This document shows, in pieces, positions 1 to 7,684 of a stretch of 64,000 bases of DNA. The stretch is from Myxococcales bacterium (GTDB taxonomy: Bacteria > Lernaellota > Lernaellaia > Lernaellales > Lernaellaceae), in NCBI GenBank assembly GCA_012517325.1, contig JAAYVF010000029.1:30601-94600 (forward strand). The letters are read 5' to 3'. The position numbers and the translations under genes were made by a program. The stretch's first letter is position 1. Each line of letters begins with the position of its first letter. Under the pieces are notes generated by a model. The model ran no database searches. It saw only the letters and a list, made by a program, of their open reading frames with translations, and had not been told where the DNA came from.

Positions 1-50
1 GTGGCCGTCGGGCCGCAGACAACGATCAGCCTGGGCCGCGCGTCCGTCAT
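1..50 (-). CDS. miaA: tRNA dimethylallyltransferase MiaA, N-terminal fragment cut by the window edge
   Basis: Sixteen codons are visible on the minus strand from an ATG at 50-48. They read MTDARPRLIVVCGPTA and run off the left edge. The stretch matches the start of MiaA, whose P-loop is normally preceded by a short LIV(V/I)CGPTA strand. MiaA puts an isopentenyl group on A37 of tRNAs that read UNN codons. The start lies 5 nt after the stop of the kelch lipoprotein gene. mutL lies upstream on the same strand, and mutL and miaA are neighbours in many bacteria, which supports the call. Only the first strand and the beginning of the Walker A motif can be judged. Confidence 0.72.
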   Translation of the reverse strand, partial: MTDARPRLIVVCGPTA

Positions 51-55
51 TCGGT

Positions 56-1636
56 TTACGGCGCGCCGACGACGGCGAAGGATTGCGTGTCGGGATCGTA
101 CAGTTCCGCCGTCGCCGCGGGATCGGGGGCGAACAGATCGACGGAGCGATTGCCACCGGTGACGAGCACGCGGCCGTCGGGCAGCCGGCCGATTTCGGGC
201 ACGGTGCGCGGCGAATTGAGCGCGCCGACGCCGACGAAGATTTCCTGGTCGGGCTGATAAAGCTCGGCGCTGTCGAGCACGACCTGATCGGCGATGCCGC
301 CGCAGATCAACACCGTACCGTCGGCCAGCGCCGCGGCGCGATGCCCGCTGCGCGCCTGCAGCAGCGAGCCGGTGAAGGCGAAATACGGATCACCGGCCGG
401 CGCGAACAGCTCGGCGGTGGCGACTTCGGCGCCGCCGGAGAGCGTGCCGGAAAAACCGCCGGCGATCAGCCAGCGGCCGTCGGCCAATTCGGTCAGCGTG
501 GCGTTCAACCGCCCCGCCTGCATCGGCGTTTCGTGGTCGGGGATGCCTTGCAGGTCGGTGACGCGCAGGTTGTCGAGGCGCACCGCCGCCGCGCCGGGCA
601 CCGTCTGGAAGCCGTCGAAGCCGCCGAAGATGACCACCCCATCGCCGATCACCGCCGCCGTATGGCCGTAGCGCGGATTCGGCAGCACGTCGGTCAGCAG
701 CGTGAAGGTCAGCGCCGCGGGATCGAACACCTACAGCGTATCCAGCGCGTTGACGCCGTCGGAACCGCCCGCGATCAGCACGCGCCCGTCGGGCAGCGGC
801 GTCGCGGTGTGCAGGGCGCGGCCGATCTCCATCCGGTCGTCGACCAGGGTGAAGGTTTGGTCGTCGGGATCGAAAATCTCGGCCGAATTCAACGTCTGGG
901 CGAAGCCTTCCTCGTAGCCGCCGACGAGCAGCACCCGGCCGTCGTCCAGCAGCGTCGCGGTGTGGCTGAAGCGTTCCTTGTGCATGCGGTTCTGCACCGC
1001 GGTGAAGCGTTCCGTCGCCGGATCGAAAATTTCCGCGCGATCCAGCGGCCCCGCGTGGCCGATTCCACCGGCGAGCAGCACGCGGTCGTCGGCGAGTGTC
1101 GTTTGCGTGTGGGCCAGCCGCGCCCAGACCAGCGAACCCGGCGCCGCCGCCGCGCGCGCCGACTCGGCGTAATTGGGCAATTCGTCGTAAGCGATCGCCT
1201 CGTAGTAGTAGACGCCGCCGATCGTCACATCATCGTCGACGAATTCCTTCACGTGCCGCGACAGGTTGGCGATCACCACGCCAGCGCCCAGCGCGTCGCC
1301 GACCTGGTACCGTTCGCTCCGCACCGGCAGGGCGTCGGGATAATCGTCGGTGGCGCGCACGATCAGTACGCCTTCCAGATCCTCGTTGGCGTCCTGCAAA
1401 TCCTCCTGCAGATCCTCGTCGAGATCCTCGGTATTATCCTCGCCGGCGATGCCCCAGGTTAGCAGCACGTTGCCGGCGCCGGCTTCGGCGTCGAACGTTT
1501 CCACCACCAGGGGCGGATTGATGTCGGGATCCTCTTCCTCGGTGTCGACGATCCGCTCGGGGCAACCCGTCAAAAGCAGCGCCGCCCAGGCCAGCAGTAC
1601 GCCGAACAGCAACCGCCGGCGCCAAACCCGCATCAT
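56..1636 (-). pseudogene. kelch-repeat lipoprotein, interrupted by an in-frame TAG
   Basis: One reading frame encodes a lipoprotein of about 525 aa but contains a TAG stop at 733-731. The chosen ATG at 1636 follows GGGAGG by 7 nt and gives MMRVWRRRLLF and a lipobox LLTGC; an upstream GTG at 1681 has no such support. An acidic linker and a fibronectin-III-like part precede kelch repeats of the type GRVLLAGG...AEIFDP...FT. At the stop the repeat reads NALDTL-stop-VFDPAALTFT, where sister repeats have AEIFDP or AELYDP. One GAG-to-TAG change would therefore explain the break. The downstream half has normal repeats and a GTG right after the stop, so reinitiation is conceivable. The repeats should form an outer-surface beta-propeller; ligand unknown. 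Confidence 0.8.
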
Positions 1637-1688
1637 AGCCATGCCTCCCGAACCGCTTCGCCGGTTCGCTCGTTTCATCACCTAACAA

Positions 1689-1725
1689 GCGGTTGAAAAA
1701 GGCCGTCCTGGCCTTTTTCAACCGC
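1689..1725. terminator. perfect 16-bp inverted repeat, probable bidirectional terminator
   Basis: The arms at 1689-1704 and 1710-1725 are perfectly complementary over 16 bp around a 5-nt loop. Each arm contains an A5/T5 tract. The hairpin lies between meaB and the kelch lipoprotein gene on the minus strand, and its last base is 52 bp upstream of the kelch start. It probably ends mutL-meaB transcription. Confidence 0.6.
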
Positions 1726-1757
1726 GCTCAACAAAAAGCGTGGTTTTTCTTTCGCTT

Positions 1758-1836
1758 CATTTTCGGCAACTTCGGAAGTTACCGAAAATGGCGATCCATC
1801 CATGGATCGCACGCCGGGTGTTTCTCAACACCCGGC
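1758..1836. repeat. three consecutive hairpins directly downstream of meaB
   Basis: Three inverted repeats follow each other almost without gaps. The first has arms 1758-1772 and 1776-1790 (15 bp, one mismatch, 3-nt loop). The second has arms 1791-1799 and 1802-1810 (9 bp perfect, 2-nt loop). The third has arms 1813-1822 and 1827-1836 (10 bp perfect, 4-nt loop) and touches the meaB stop codon. With the hairpin at 1689-1725 they fill most of the 200-bp gap. They may be REP-like elements, a terminator cluster or an mRNA 3'-end stabiliser. Confidence 0.65.
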
Positions 1837-2807
1837 TAATTGTCCTCGCTTTCCGGGTCGTTGAACAGGTCCCGGAGCCGGCCGGGATCGTGCAAGACCT
1901 GCAACGCGGCGAGATACGGATTGAGTTCTCCCTGCCGCACCTGCCGGATCAACCGCTCCAGGTCGTTCGACGCCCCGCCGCCGCGAATGCGCGTGCCGAT
2001 CTCGTCGACGATCACCTCGACGAACTCGGTCAGATTGGCCGCCGCCCGCTGCCGTTCGAACAGGCCTCGGTCGCGGGCAAATTCGTAATGGCGATCCAGC
2101 GCCTCGGCCACCCGGTCGATGCCCTGCCCGCGAAACGCGGCCGTCAGCAGCACCGGCGGCGACCAATCGGCCCGTTGCGCCAGTTCCACCATCGCCTCGA
2201 GTTCCTTGGCCAGCCGATCGGCGCCGTCGCGGTCGGCCTTGTTGACCACGAACAAGTCGGCGATTTCGGTCAGCCCGGCCTTCATCGTCTGCACGGTGTC
2301 GCCGCTTTCCGGCACCAGCACCACCAGAATGCTGTGGGCCAGTTCCATGATATCCAGTTCGGTCTGGCCGACGCCCACCGTTTCGACCAACACGATCTCG
2401 TAGCCGGCCGCGTCGAACAAATGAACGACCTCGCGCGTGGCGCGCGACAGGCCGCCGTGGCTGCCGCGCGTGCCGACCGCCCGGATGAAAACGCCGGGAT
2501 CCGCCGCGTGGCGCATCATCCGGACCCGGTCGCCGAGCAGCGCGCCACCCGAGAACGGGCTGGAGGGGTCGATGGCCACGATGCCGACCTTAAGGCCGCG
2601 GGCGCGATATTCGCCGGCGAGTTGGTCGACCAGCGTCGATTTACCGGCGCCGGGCGGGCCGGTGATGCCGATGATGCGAGCCTGCCCGGCGCATTCGTAG
2701 ACGCGCTTCATGATTTCGGGCATCGACGGATGCCGGTTTTCGACCAGGGAGATCAAGCGCGCCAGAGCACGCGGATCGCCGGCCAGCATGCGCTCGATCA
2801 GTTCCAC
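1836..2807 (-). CDS. meaB: MeaB/ArgK-type G3E GTPase, chaperone of B12-dependent acyl-CoA mutases
   Basis: This 323-aa GTPase matches the MeaB family, which gates adenosylcobalamin loading and protects methylmalonyl-CoA mutase from inactivation. The Walker A GPPGAGKST is at residues 50-58. It is followed by IDPSSPFSGGALLGDR, the ETVGVGQTE switch region and NKAD for guanine recognition, all typical of MeaB. The GTG start at 2807 follows GGAG by 7 nt and lies 3 nt after the mutL stop, so the two are co-transcribed. No mutase subunit is visible in the window, so the client must be encoded elsewhere. The C-terminus is short and lies against the hairpin cluster. The stop is TAG, showing that TAG is an ordinary stop in this genome. 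Confidence 0.93.
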   Translation of the reverse strand: MELIERMLAGDPRALARLISLVENRHPSMPEIMKRVYECAGQARIIGITGPPGAGKSTLVDQLAGEYRARGLKVGIVAIDPSSPFSGGALLGDRVRMMRHAADPGVFIRAVGTRGSHGGLSRATREVVHLFDAAGYEIVLVETVGVGQTELDIMELAHSILVVLVPESGDTVQTMKAGLTEIADLFVVNKADRDGADRLAKELEAMVELAQRADWSPPVLLTAAFRGQGIDRVAEALDRHYEFARDRGLFERQRAAANLTEFVEVIVDEIGTRIRGGGASNDLERLIRQVRQGELNPYLAALQVLHDPGRLRDLFNDPESEDN

Positions 2808-2810
2808 GGT

Positions 2811-4601
2811 TTATCTCCGGGCAAAAGCTCGTTCGATTTCATCGATGGGATACTCGCGCACCGTCGGCCTGCCGTGCGGGCAGGTCGTGGGCTGCGCGCA
2901 TTCGTCGAGGCCCCGCAATATCTCCCGCATCTGGGCCAGCGTCAAGGCCTGACCGGCCCGCACGCTGCCGTGACACGCCGCCAGCATCAGGATGGCTTCG
3001 ATCCGCGCGGCGGCATTGCCGGCCGTGCCGGTCTGGCGCGCCTGATCGATGCAATCCAACACCAGTTCGCGCGCCTCGGCGTCGGGCAGAACGGCCGGCA
3101 CGGTTTCGATCCGCCACGAATCGGGGCCGAAGGCGGCGACCACCAGGCCCAACCGCGCCAGATCGTCGACGATCGCCGCCAGCGCCTTGGACTCGACCGG
3201 GCGCAGTTCGAGGACGATCGGAAAAAGCAGGTTCTGCACTTCCAGCGAACCGTTGAGCATCCCCTGGCGCAGCCGTTCGAAATTGACACGCTCGTGCGCC
3301 GCGTGCTGATCGACCAGGAGCAGCGAGCCGCCGCGGGCGCGGCTTTCGCAGACGATGTAGCTGTCGGCGAGCTGGCCGATGATGCCCAGGCTCGCGAACT
3401 GGCCGACCGAGATCTCGGGCGGCGCGCCGGTTTCGATGTCCAGGCGGGTCGGCGTATGCGCCGGCGGCCCGGTGAGCGGTTCGGAAGCCGGAAAGGCAAG
3501 CGTCGGCCGGGCGCTTTCGCCCGGCGCGGCTTCGCGCCTGACGGTCGCGGCGCCGAAGGTCGCGGCCGAGCGCCCGAATTGAGTCAGGAAACCGCCGGCC
3601 GGTTGGGTGAAGCGCGCCTGCAACGCCTGCGACAAGGACCGGCGCACGCCCTCGTAGACGTTCGCCGTTTGCCGAAAGCGCACCTCGGCCTTGGTCGGAT
3701 GCACGTTCACGTCGACCAGCGCCGGATCGATCTCGACGTTGAACACCACCACCGGATAGCGGCCCTTGATGAGGTGGCCGCCGTACGCGCCGTTGATCGC
3801 CCCGAGCAGCAGCTTGTCGCGCACGTGGCGCGCGTTGATGTACGGAAAGCAGTGCTTCAGGCTGCCGCGGCTGTAATCCGGATTGGTGGCGTAACCGCGC
3901 ACGGTGAAGTAGGGAAAGTCGCCCTCGAAGGCGAACAGGTGTTCGAGCACCTCGCGGCCGAGCAGCGCGCCGAGGCGTTCGGTGATTTCCGTTACCGCCG
4001 GCGCGCGCAACACGCTTTTACCGTCATCGAGCAGGTCGAAATACACGCCGGGCCGCCAGAGCGCCAGACGCAGCAGCGCTTCGGCGACGTGCGCCAGTTC
4101 GGTCTTGCCGGCGCGCAGGAACTTGGCGCGGACGGGGGTGTTGAAAAACAGGTCGCGCACCTCGAGTCGCGTGCCTTCGGGCATGCCGGCCTCGGCGACC
4201 TGGCGGATTTCGCCGCCTTCGGCCCGCACGACGGTGCCCGACAGCGCCCCGCGTTCGCGGGAATGCACGGCCAGCCGGGAAACCGAGGCGATGGCCGGCA
4301 GGGCCTCGCCGCGAAACCCGAGCGACCCGATGCGCCAGAGATCGGCCTCGGTGCGGATTTTGCTCGTGGCGTGCCGCTGCAGGCAGAGCGCCGCGTCCTC
4401 GCGGTTCATTCCCGTGCCGTCGTCGGTGACGCGAATCAGCTTGCGCCCGCCGTCCTCGACCTCCACGACGATGCGCGTCGCGCCGGCGTCCAGCGAGTTC
4501 TCCACCAGTTCCTTGACCACCGAGGCGGGCCGTTCGACGACCTCCCCGGCCGCGATCTGGTTGGCGAGCTGGGCGGGCATGACGTGGATGCGCGGTGCCA
4601 A
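2811..4601 (-). CDS. mutL: DNA mismatch repair protein MutL with endonuclease motifs
   Basis: MutL links MutS mismatch recognition to strand incision. The N-terminal GHKL ATPase shows NQIAAGEVVERP, ENSLDAGA and DDGTGM. The C-terminal part has DQHAAHE...E, the metal-binding endonuclease motif of MutLs from bacteria without MutH, plus ACHGSVRAG and CPHGRPT. It should therefore be a nicking MutL. I place the start at TTG 4601, preceded by GAGGA with 8 nt spacing. It gives an initiator Met followed by APRIHVMPAQLANQIAAGE, which fits the family's usual N-terminus; a GTG at 4616 lacks a ribosome site. Length is then 596 aa, normal for the family. meaB follows 3 nt after the stop. Confidence 0.96.
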   Translation of the reverse strand: MAPRIHVMPAQLANQIAAGEVVERPASVVKELVENSLDAGATRIVVEVEDGGRKLIRVTDDGTGMNREDAALCLQRHATSKIRTEADLWRIGSLGFRGEALPAIASVSRLAVHSRERGALSGTVVRAEGGEIRQVAEAGMPEGTRLEVRDLFFNTPVRAKFLRAGKTELAHVAEALLRLALWRPGVYFDLLDDGKSVLRAPAVTEITERLGALLGREVLEHLFAFEGDFPYFTVRGYATNPDYSRGSLKHCFPYINARHVRDKLLLGAINGAYGGHLIKGRYPVVVFNVEIDPALVDVNVHPTKAEVRFRQTANVYEGVRRSLSQALQARFTQPAGGFLTQFGRSAATFGAATVRREAAPGESARPTLAFPASEPLTGPPAHTPTRLDIETGAPPEISVGQFASLGIIGQLADSYIVCESRARGGSLLLVDQHAAHERVNFERLRQGMLNGSLEVQNLLFPIVLELRPVESKALAAIVDDLARLGLVVAAFGPDSWRIETVPAVLPDAEARELVLDCIDQARQTGTAGNAAARIEAILMLAACHGSVRAGQALTLAQMREILRGLDECAQPTTCPHGRPTVREYPIDEIERAFARR

Positions 4602-4628
4602 AATCGGATTCCTCACGCGTCAAAAGAA

Positions 4629-4659
4629 AAGCCCCCGCGGGCTGTTCGCCGGGGGGCTT
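4629..4659 (-). terminator. intrinsic terminator of the Cys-rich lipoprotein gene
   Basis: A GC-rich hairpin with arms 4629-4637 and 4651-4659 is followed on the minus strand by TTTTCTTTT. It lies 58 nt after the stop of the lipoprotein gene and just upstream of mutL, so it separates the two transcripts. Confidence 0.7.
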
Positions 4660-4716
4660 GGTTCAAGCTCGATCAATCGGCGGGCGTCGGCGTTTGGCGC
4701 CCGGCATCGCCGCGGC

Positions 4717-5136
4717 CTAGAGGCCGAGATAAATCTTGCACTCTTCGAAACAGGTGTCGTCTTTCTCGTTCGCTTCGCAAACGCTGACGCAACCCAGGGT
4801 GCATTCCTTGTAACGGGTATAGTCGGCCTTGGTGGGCTCGTGATCCACTTCGTACTGCTTCATCAGGAGGGCGTCGCACTGGGTGACGCACAGGTTGATG
4901 TTTTCTTCCTGGCCGAAGTAGCAGCAGGAGCAGGCGTCGAAGCAATCCTCGATCACCAGATCGAACAACTCGCAGTTCAACTGATCGTCGTTGCGATCCT
5001 TGGCGTTGTTGTCGTCATCACTCTGTTGAGTCAGGTAATCCTTGTGGCGATATTCATCGTGATCACCGCAAGCCGTCAAGAATAGGCCCATTCCCAGGGA
5101 CGCCAGAATCGCGAACACGAGCAAATAGCGTTTCAT
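4717..5136 (-). CDS. small Cys-rich lipoprotein of unknown function
   Basis: A 139-aa precursor starts MKRYLLVFAILASLGMG and has the lipobox LTAC at residues 20-23, so the mature protein should be lipid-anchored. It then has a short acidic linker (DDDNN, NDD) and a helical part with many cysteines in C-x3-C spacing, including RYKECTLGC near the end. The ATG is preceded by GGAG at suitable distance. It appears monocistronic, with its own terminator at 4629-4659. A related RYxxC-x3-C pattern occurs in the large lipoprotein at 24107-26662. I do not recognise the family. The cysteines probably form disulphides on the cell surface. Confidence 0.8.
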   Translation of the reverse strand: MKRYLLVFAILASLGMGLFLTACGDHDEYRHKDYLTQQSDDDNNAKDRNDDQLNCELFDLVIEDCFDACSCCYFGQEENINLCVTQCDALLMKQYEVDHEPTKADYTRYKECTLGCVSVCEANEKDDTCFEECKIYLGL

Positions 5137-5378
5137 ACTTGTCTCCGTTGAGTTTCTAACGGCGAATTATGCGCCTCGCTAGCAAGGTCGTATTTATTTA
5201 GCAGGAAGCCCGCGGCAAATCAAGCCGGATTTTCACTCTCCGATCCAGGCCGAAACCGACGCTTTTTCCTTTTCTCAACAAACGCTTTTTAAAGTTATAC
5301 CAGCAAAAAAACGCCACAAATACAGCCAGTTCCGAGTTTTCGCATCGTCCGGCCCTCGTCTCCGGGTTCGAACGGCGC

Positions 5379-5948
5379 TCACGGTAGCGGAGCGCGTTCG
5401 ACCACCGTGTATCGCGCGCCGGAAGGCAGCAGGTCGGAACGATACAAAATCAGCGCCTCCGCGTCGAACTCGCCGAAAGAACGACCTTCGAGTTGATGCA
5501 TCGCCTTGTGCAGGGAACCCAGTTGTTTCGGCAACTTCATTCGTCCGAGGGTGACATGCGGATGAAACGGCCGCTCTTCGCGCGCGAAGCCGATGGTTTC
5601 CATGGCCAGTTCGAGGCGCTGCACCATTTGTTCGAGAACCGCCGTCTCGCCGCGCAGGCCGGCCCAGACAACCCGCGGTTTTTCTACATTGGGAAACACC
5701 CCGATACCTTCGCAGGTCAGGCGGATCTTTTTTTCGACCGTCGCCGCGGTCAGTTTCATCGCGTGCCCGATGTCGGCCACCCGCTCCGCCGGAGTGTCGC
5801 CGAAGAACTTCACCGTCAGGTGCATTCCCGCCAGGCCCACGCCGCGCACGTGCGAATTGGCATGGGTCAAGGCATCTTGCGCCCGCGCCAGCTCCTGCTT
5901 GACCGGCTCGGGAAGCGGGATCGCGATGAACAGCCGCCACGAGTTCAT
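5379..5948 (-). CDS. thpR: RNA 2',3'-cyclic phosphodiesterase (LigT/ThpR family)
   Basis: A 189-aa member of the 2H phosphoesterase superfamily. Both catalytic motifs are present: HLTVKFFGD in the first half and HVTLGRMK in the second. The start WRLFIAIPLPEPVK is typical of ThpR. The enzyme hydrolyses RNA 2',3'-cyclic phosphates in the cytoplasm; the RNA ligase activity described for LigT is weak. The ATG at 5948 overlaps the cinA stop in ATGA, so translation is coupled. A longer in-frame extension is ignored because it would lie inside cinA and lacks family similarity. The cinA-thpR order is common in bacteria. Confidence 0.93.
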   Translation of the reverse strand: MNSWRLFIAIPLPEPVKQELARAQDALTHANSHVRGVGLAGMHLTVKFFGDTPAERVADIGHAMKLTAATVEKKIRLTCEGIGVFPNVEKPRVVWAGLRGETAVLEQMVQRLELAMETIGFAREERPFHPHVTLGRMKLPKQLGSLHKAMHQLEGRSFGEFDAEALILYRSDLLPSGARYTVVERAPLP

Positions 5949-7177
5949 GACGACAAGACCCTCCGCAAGCGGTCGAGCGCCTGTTCGGCGGCGACCAACC
6001 GCACCCGCCGGCGATCGCCGGAAAAGACGTCGCGCCACGCCTGGACATCGCTCGGACCGGCCAAAGCCATGTGCACGAGGCCGACGGGCTTCTCGAGCGT
6101 GCCGCCCGACGGCCCGGCGATGCCGGTTACCGCGATGGCGAGATCGGCGCCGGAGCGTTCGCGCAGGCCGGCCGCCATAGCCTCGGCGACCTCGCGACTG
6201 ACGGCGCCGTGGGCGGCGATCAGTTCGGCCGGCACCCCGAGCTGGCGGACTTTCGCCTCGTTGCTGTAGGTCACCGCGCCCTCGCGAAACCAGGCGGAAC
6301 TGCCGGGGACATTGGTGCAGCGGGCGGCGATCAATCCTCCGGTGCAGCTTTCCGCCGTGGCCAGGGTCAGGTTCTTCGCCAGCAACAGCCCGGCCACCAC
6401 TTCTTCCAGCGTGCGGCCGTCGTCGGTGATGACCGCCGGCCCGATGGCCGGTTCGATCAGGGCGCGGGCCGCCGCGAGCTTGGCTTTGGCGGCTTCCGGT
6501 TCGGCGTCGCGCGCCGTCAGGGTCACCATGATTTCCGGCGTCATCGCGGTGAAGGCCAGATCGACGTCGCCCAGTTCGATCAGCGCGAGCCGCTTATCGA
6601 GCGCGCCCTCGGCCCAGCCGAAAGTCCGCAAGCTGACCGACGCCACCGCGTGATGCGATGGCAGGTGTCGCTTTAAATAAGGAACGATCTGTTCACGCGC
6701 CATCATTTCCAGTTCGCGCGGCACGCCCGGGGCGAACAGCGCGTGCCGGCCGCCGGCGGCGAAGGCGAAACCGGCGGCGGTGCCGATCGGGTTGGCGAGA
6801 ATCGTCGCGCCCTGCGGAAACTGGGCCTGCCGGCGGTTGTTGTCCGACAACTCGCGGCCGAAGCGCTTGAAAAACTCGACCAAGAGCGCCAGCGTCGGCG
6901 CGTCCTCGACCAGCGGCACGTCGAAAACCGCCGCCGCCGCGTCGCGCGTGCGGTCGTCCACCGTCGGCCCGAGCCCGCCGGTCACCACCACCACGTCGGC
7001 GCGTTCCCAGGCTTCCCGCAATGCCGCCGCGATGTCGTCAAAGCCGTCGCCGACCACCGTGGCTCGATCGAAGATCAGGCCGATTTCCTTCAGCGCCAGC
7101 GCCAGCAACTGCGTATTGGTGTCGCTCCAGCGCCCGTCGAGCAGTTCCGCGCCGGTGAGAATCAGTTCCAGCCGCAT
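5945..7177 (-). CDS. cinA: CinA: competence/damage-inducible protein and nicotinamide-nucleotide amidohydrolase
   Basis: About 410 aa in two domains. The N-terminal MoeA/MogA-like domain starts MRLELILTGAELLDG and contains TGGLGPTVDDRT. The C-terminal PncC-type NMN deamidase domain has TAESCTGGLIAARCTNVPGS and AVTGIAGPSGGT. The protein recycles NMN to NaMN and cleans up damaged NAD(P) derivatives. I use ATG 7177, because GGGGTGG lies 5 nt upstream and the N-terminus aligns with the family; GTG 7186 is the alternative. It overlaps the end of pgpA by about 16 nt and the start of thpR by 4 nt, giving a pgpA-cinA-thpR operon. Confidence 0.95.
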   Translation of the reverse strand: MRLELILTGAELLDGRWSDTNTQLLALALKEIGLIFDRATVVGDGFDDIAAALREAWERADVVVVTGGLGPTVDDRTRDAAAAVFDVPLVEDAPTLALLVEFFKRFGRELSDNNRRQAQFPQGATILANPIGTAAGFAFAAGGRHALFAPGVPRELEMMAREQIVPYLKRHLPSHHAVASVSLRTFGWAEGALDKRLALIELGDVDLAFTAMTPEIMVTLTARDAEPEAAKAKLAAARALIEPAIGPAVITDDGRTLEEVVAGLLLAKNLTLATAESCTGGLIAARCTNVPGSSAWFREGAVTYSNEAKVRQLGVPAELIAAHGAVSREVAEAMAAGLRERSGADLAIAVTGIAGPSGGTLEKPVGLVHMALAGPSDVQAWRDVFSGDRRRVRLVAAEQALDRLRRVLSS

Positions 7178-7632
7178 CCGAGCCACCCCAGCGCGCAGAA
7201 AACGCGCAGCAGAATGTTGGCGTACACGGCGGCCGCCACATCGTCGGCCATCACGCCCAAGCCGCCGGCCTGGGCGCGGTCGATCTGGCGGGCCGGCCAG
7301 AACTTGGCGATGTCGAAAAAGCGGAAAAAGAAAAACGCCCAGAAGAGGTTCCAGAAGCCGACCGGCACCAGGTACATCGTCAGGACGTAACCGACGATTT
7401 CGTCGATGACGATGTTGCTCGAATCGCTTTCGCCGAAATGCCGTTCGGCGAAATCCGCGGCCTTGATGCCGATGAAAAACAGCACGAGCATCGCGAGGAA
7501 ATACGCGAACGGCGAGCCTTGCGCCAAGAGCAGCACCAGCGGAATGCCGACCAGGGTTCCCCAGGTGCCGGAAGCCGGGCGCAGATAACCGGTGCCCAGC
7601 CCAGTGGCGATCGCCAGGTAAATCGTTTTCAC
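7162..7632 (-). CDS. pgpA: phosphatidylglycerophosphatase A
   Basis: A 156-aa integral membrane phosphatase that converts phosphatidylglycerol phosphate to phosphatidylglycerol. Family signatures are GTGYLRPASGTWGT near the N-terminus, VIDEIVGY in the middle and FDIAKFWPARQID...GGLGVMADDVAA near the C-terminus, with hydrophobic helices between. I place the start at GTG 7632, which follows AAGGAG by 7 nt; an upstream in-frame extension of 22 residues is basic and unlikely. The gene heads the pgpA-cinA-thpR operon. It lies 52 nt downstream of the glycosyltransferase gene on the same strand. Confidence 0.93.
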   Translation of the reverse strand: MKTIYLAIATGLGTGYLRPASGTWGTLVGIPLVLLLAQGSPFAYFLAMLVLFFIGIKAADFAERHFGESDSSNIVIDEIVGYVLTMYLVPVGFWNLFWAFFFFRFFDIAKFWPARQIDRAQAGGLGVMADDVAAAVYANILLRVFCALGWLGCGWN

Positions 7633-7684
7633 TGTCGTCTCCTTCGTCGATTTACGCTCAGGTTGCCGGAGCGCTACGCGGGCG

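Noticed and set aside
731..733. Recoding of TAG (pyrrolysine or readthrough) in the kelch gene
   Set aside because: TAG terminates other genes here (meaB, the PfkB kinase), there is no downstream stem-loop that suggests recoding, and a single GAG-to-TAG change explains the stop.
1740..4787. A plus-strand open frame of about 1015 codons opposite mutL-meaB
   Set aside because: mutL and meaB on the minus strand are certain; the frame is an antisense by-product of codon bias and has no ribosome site.
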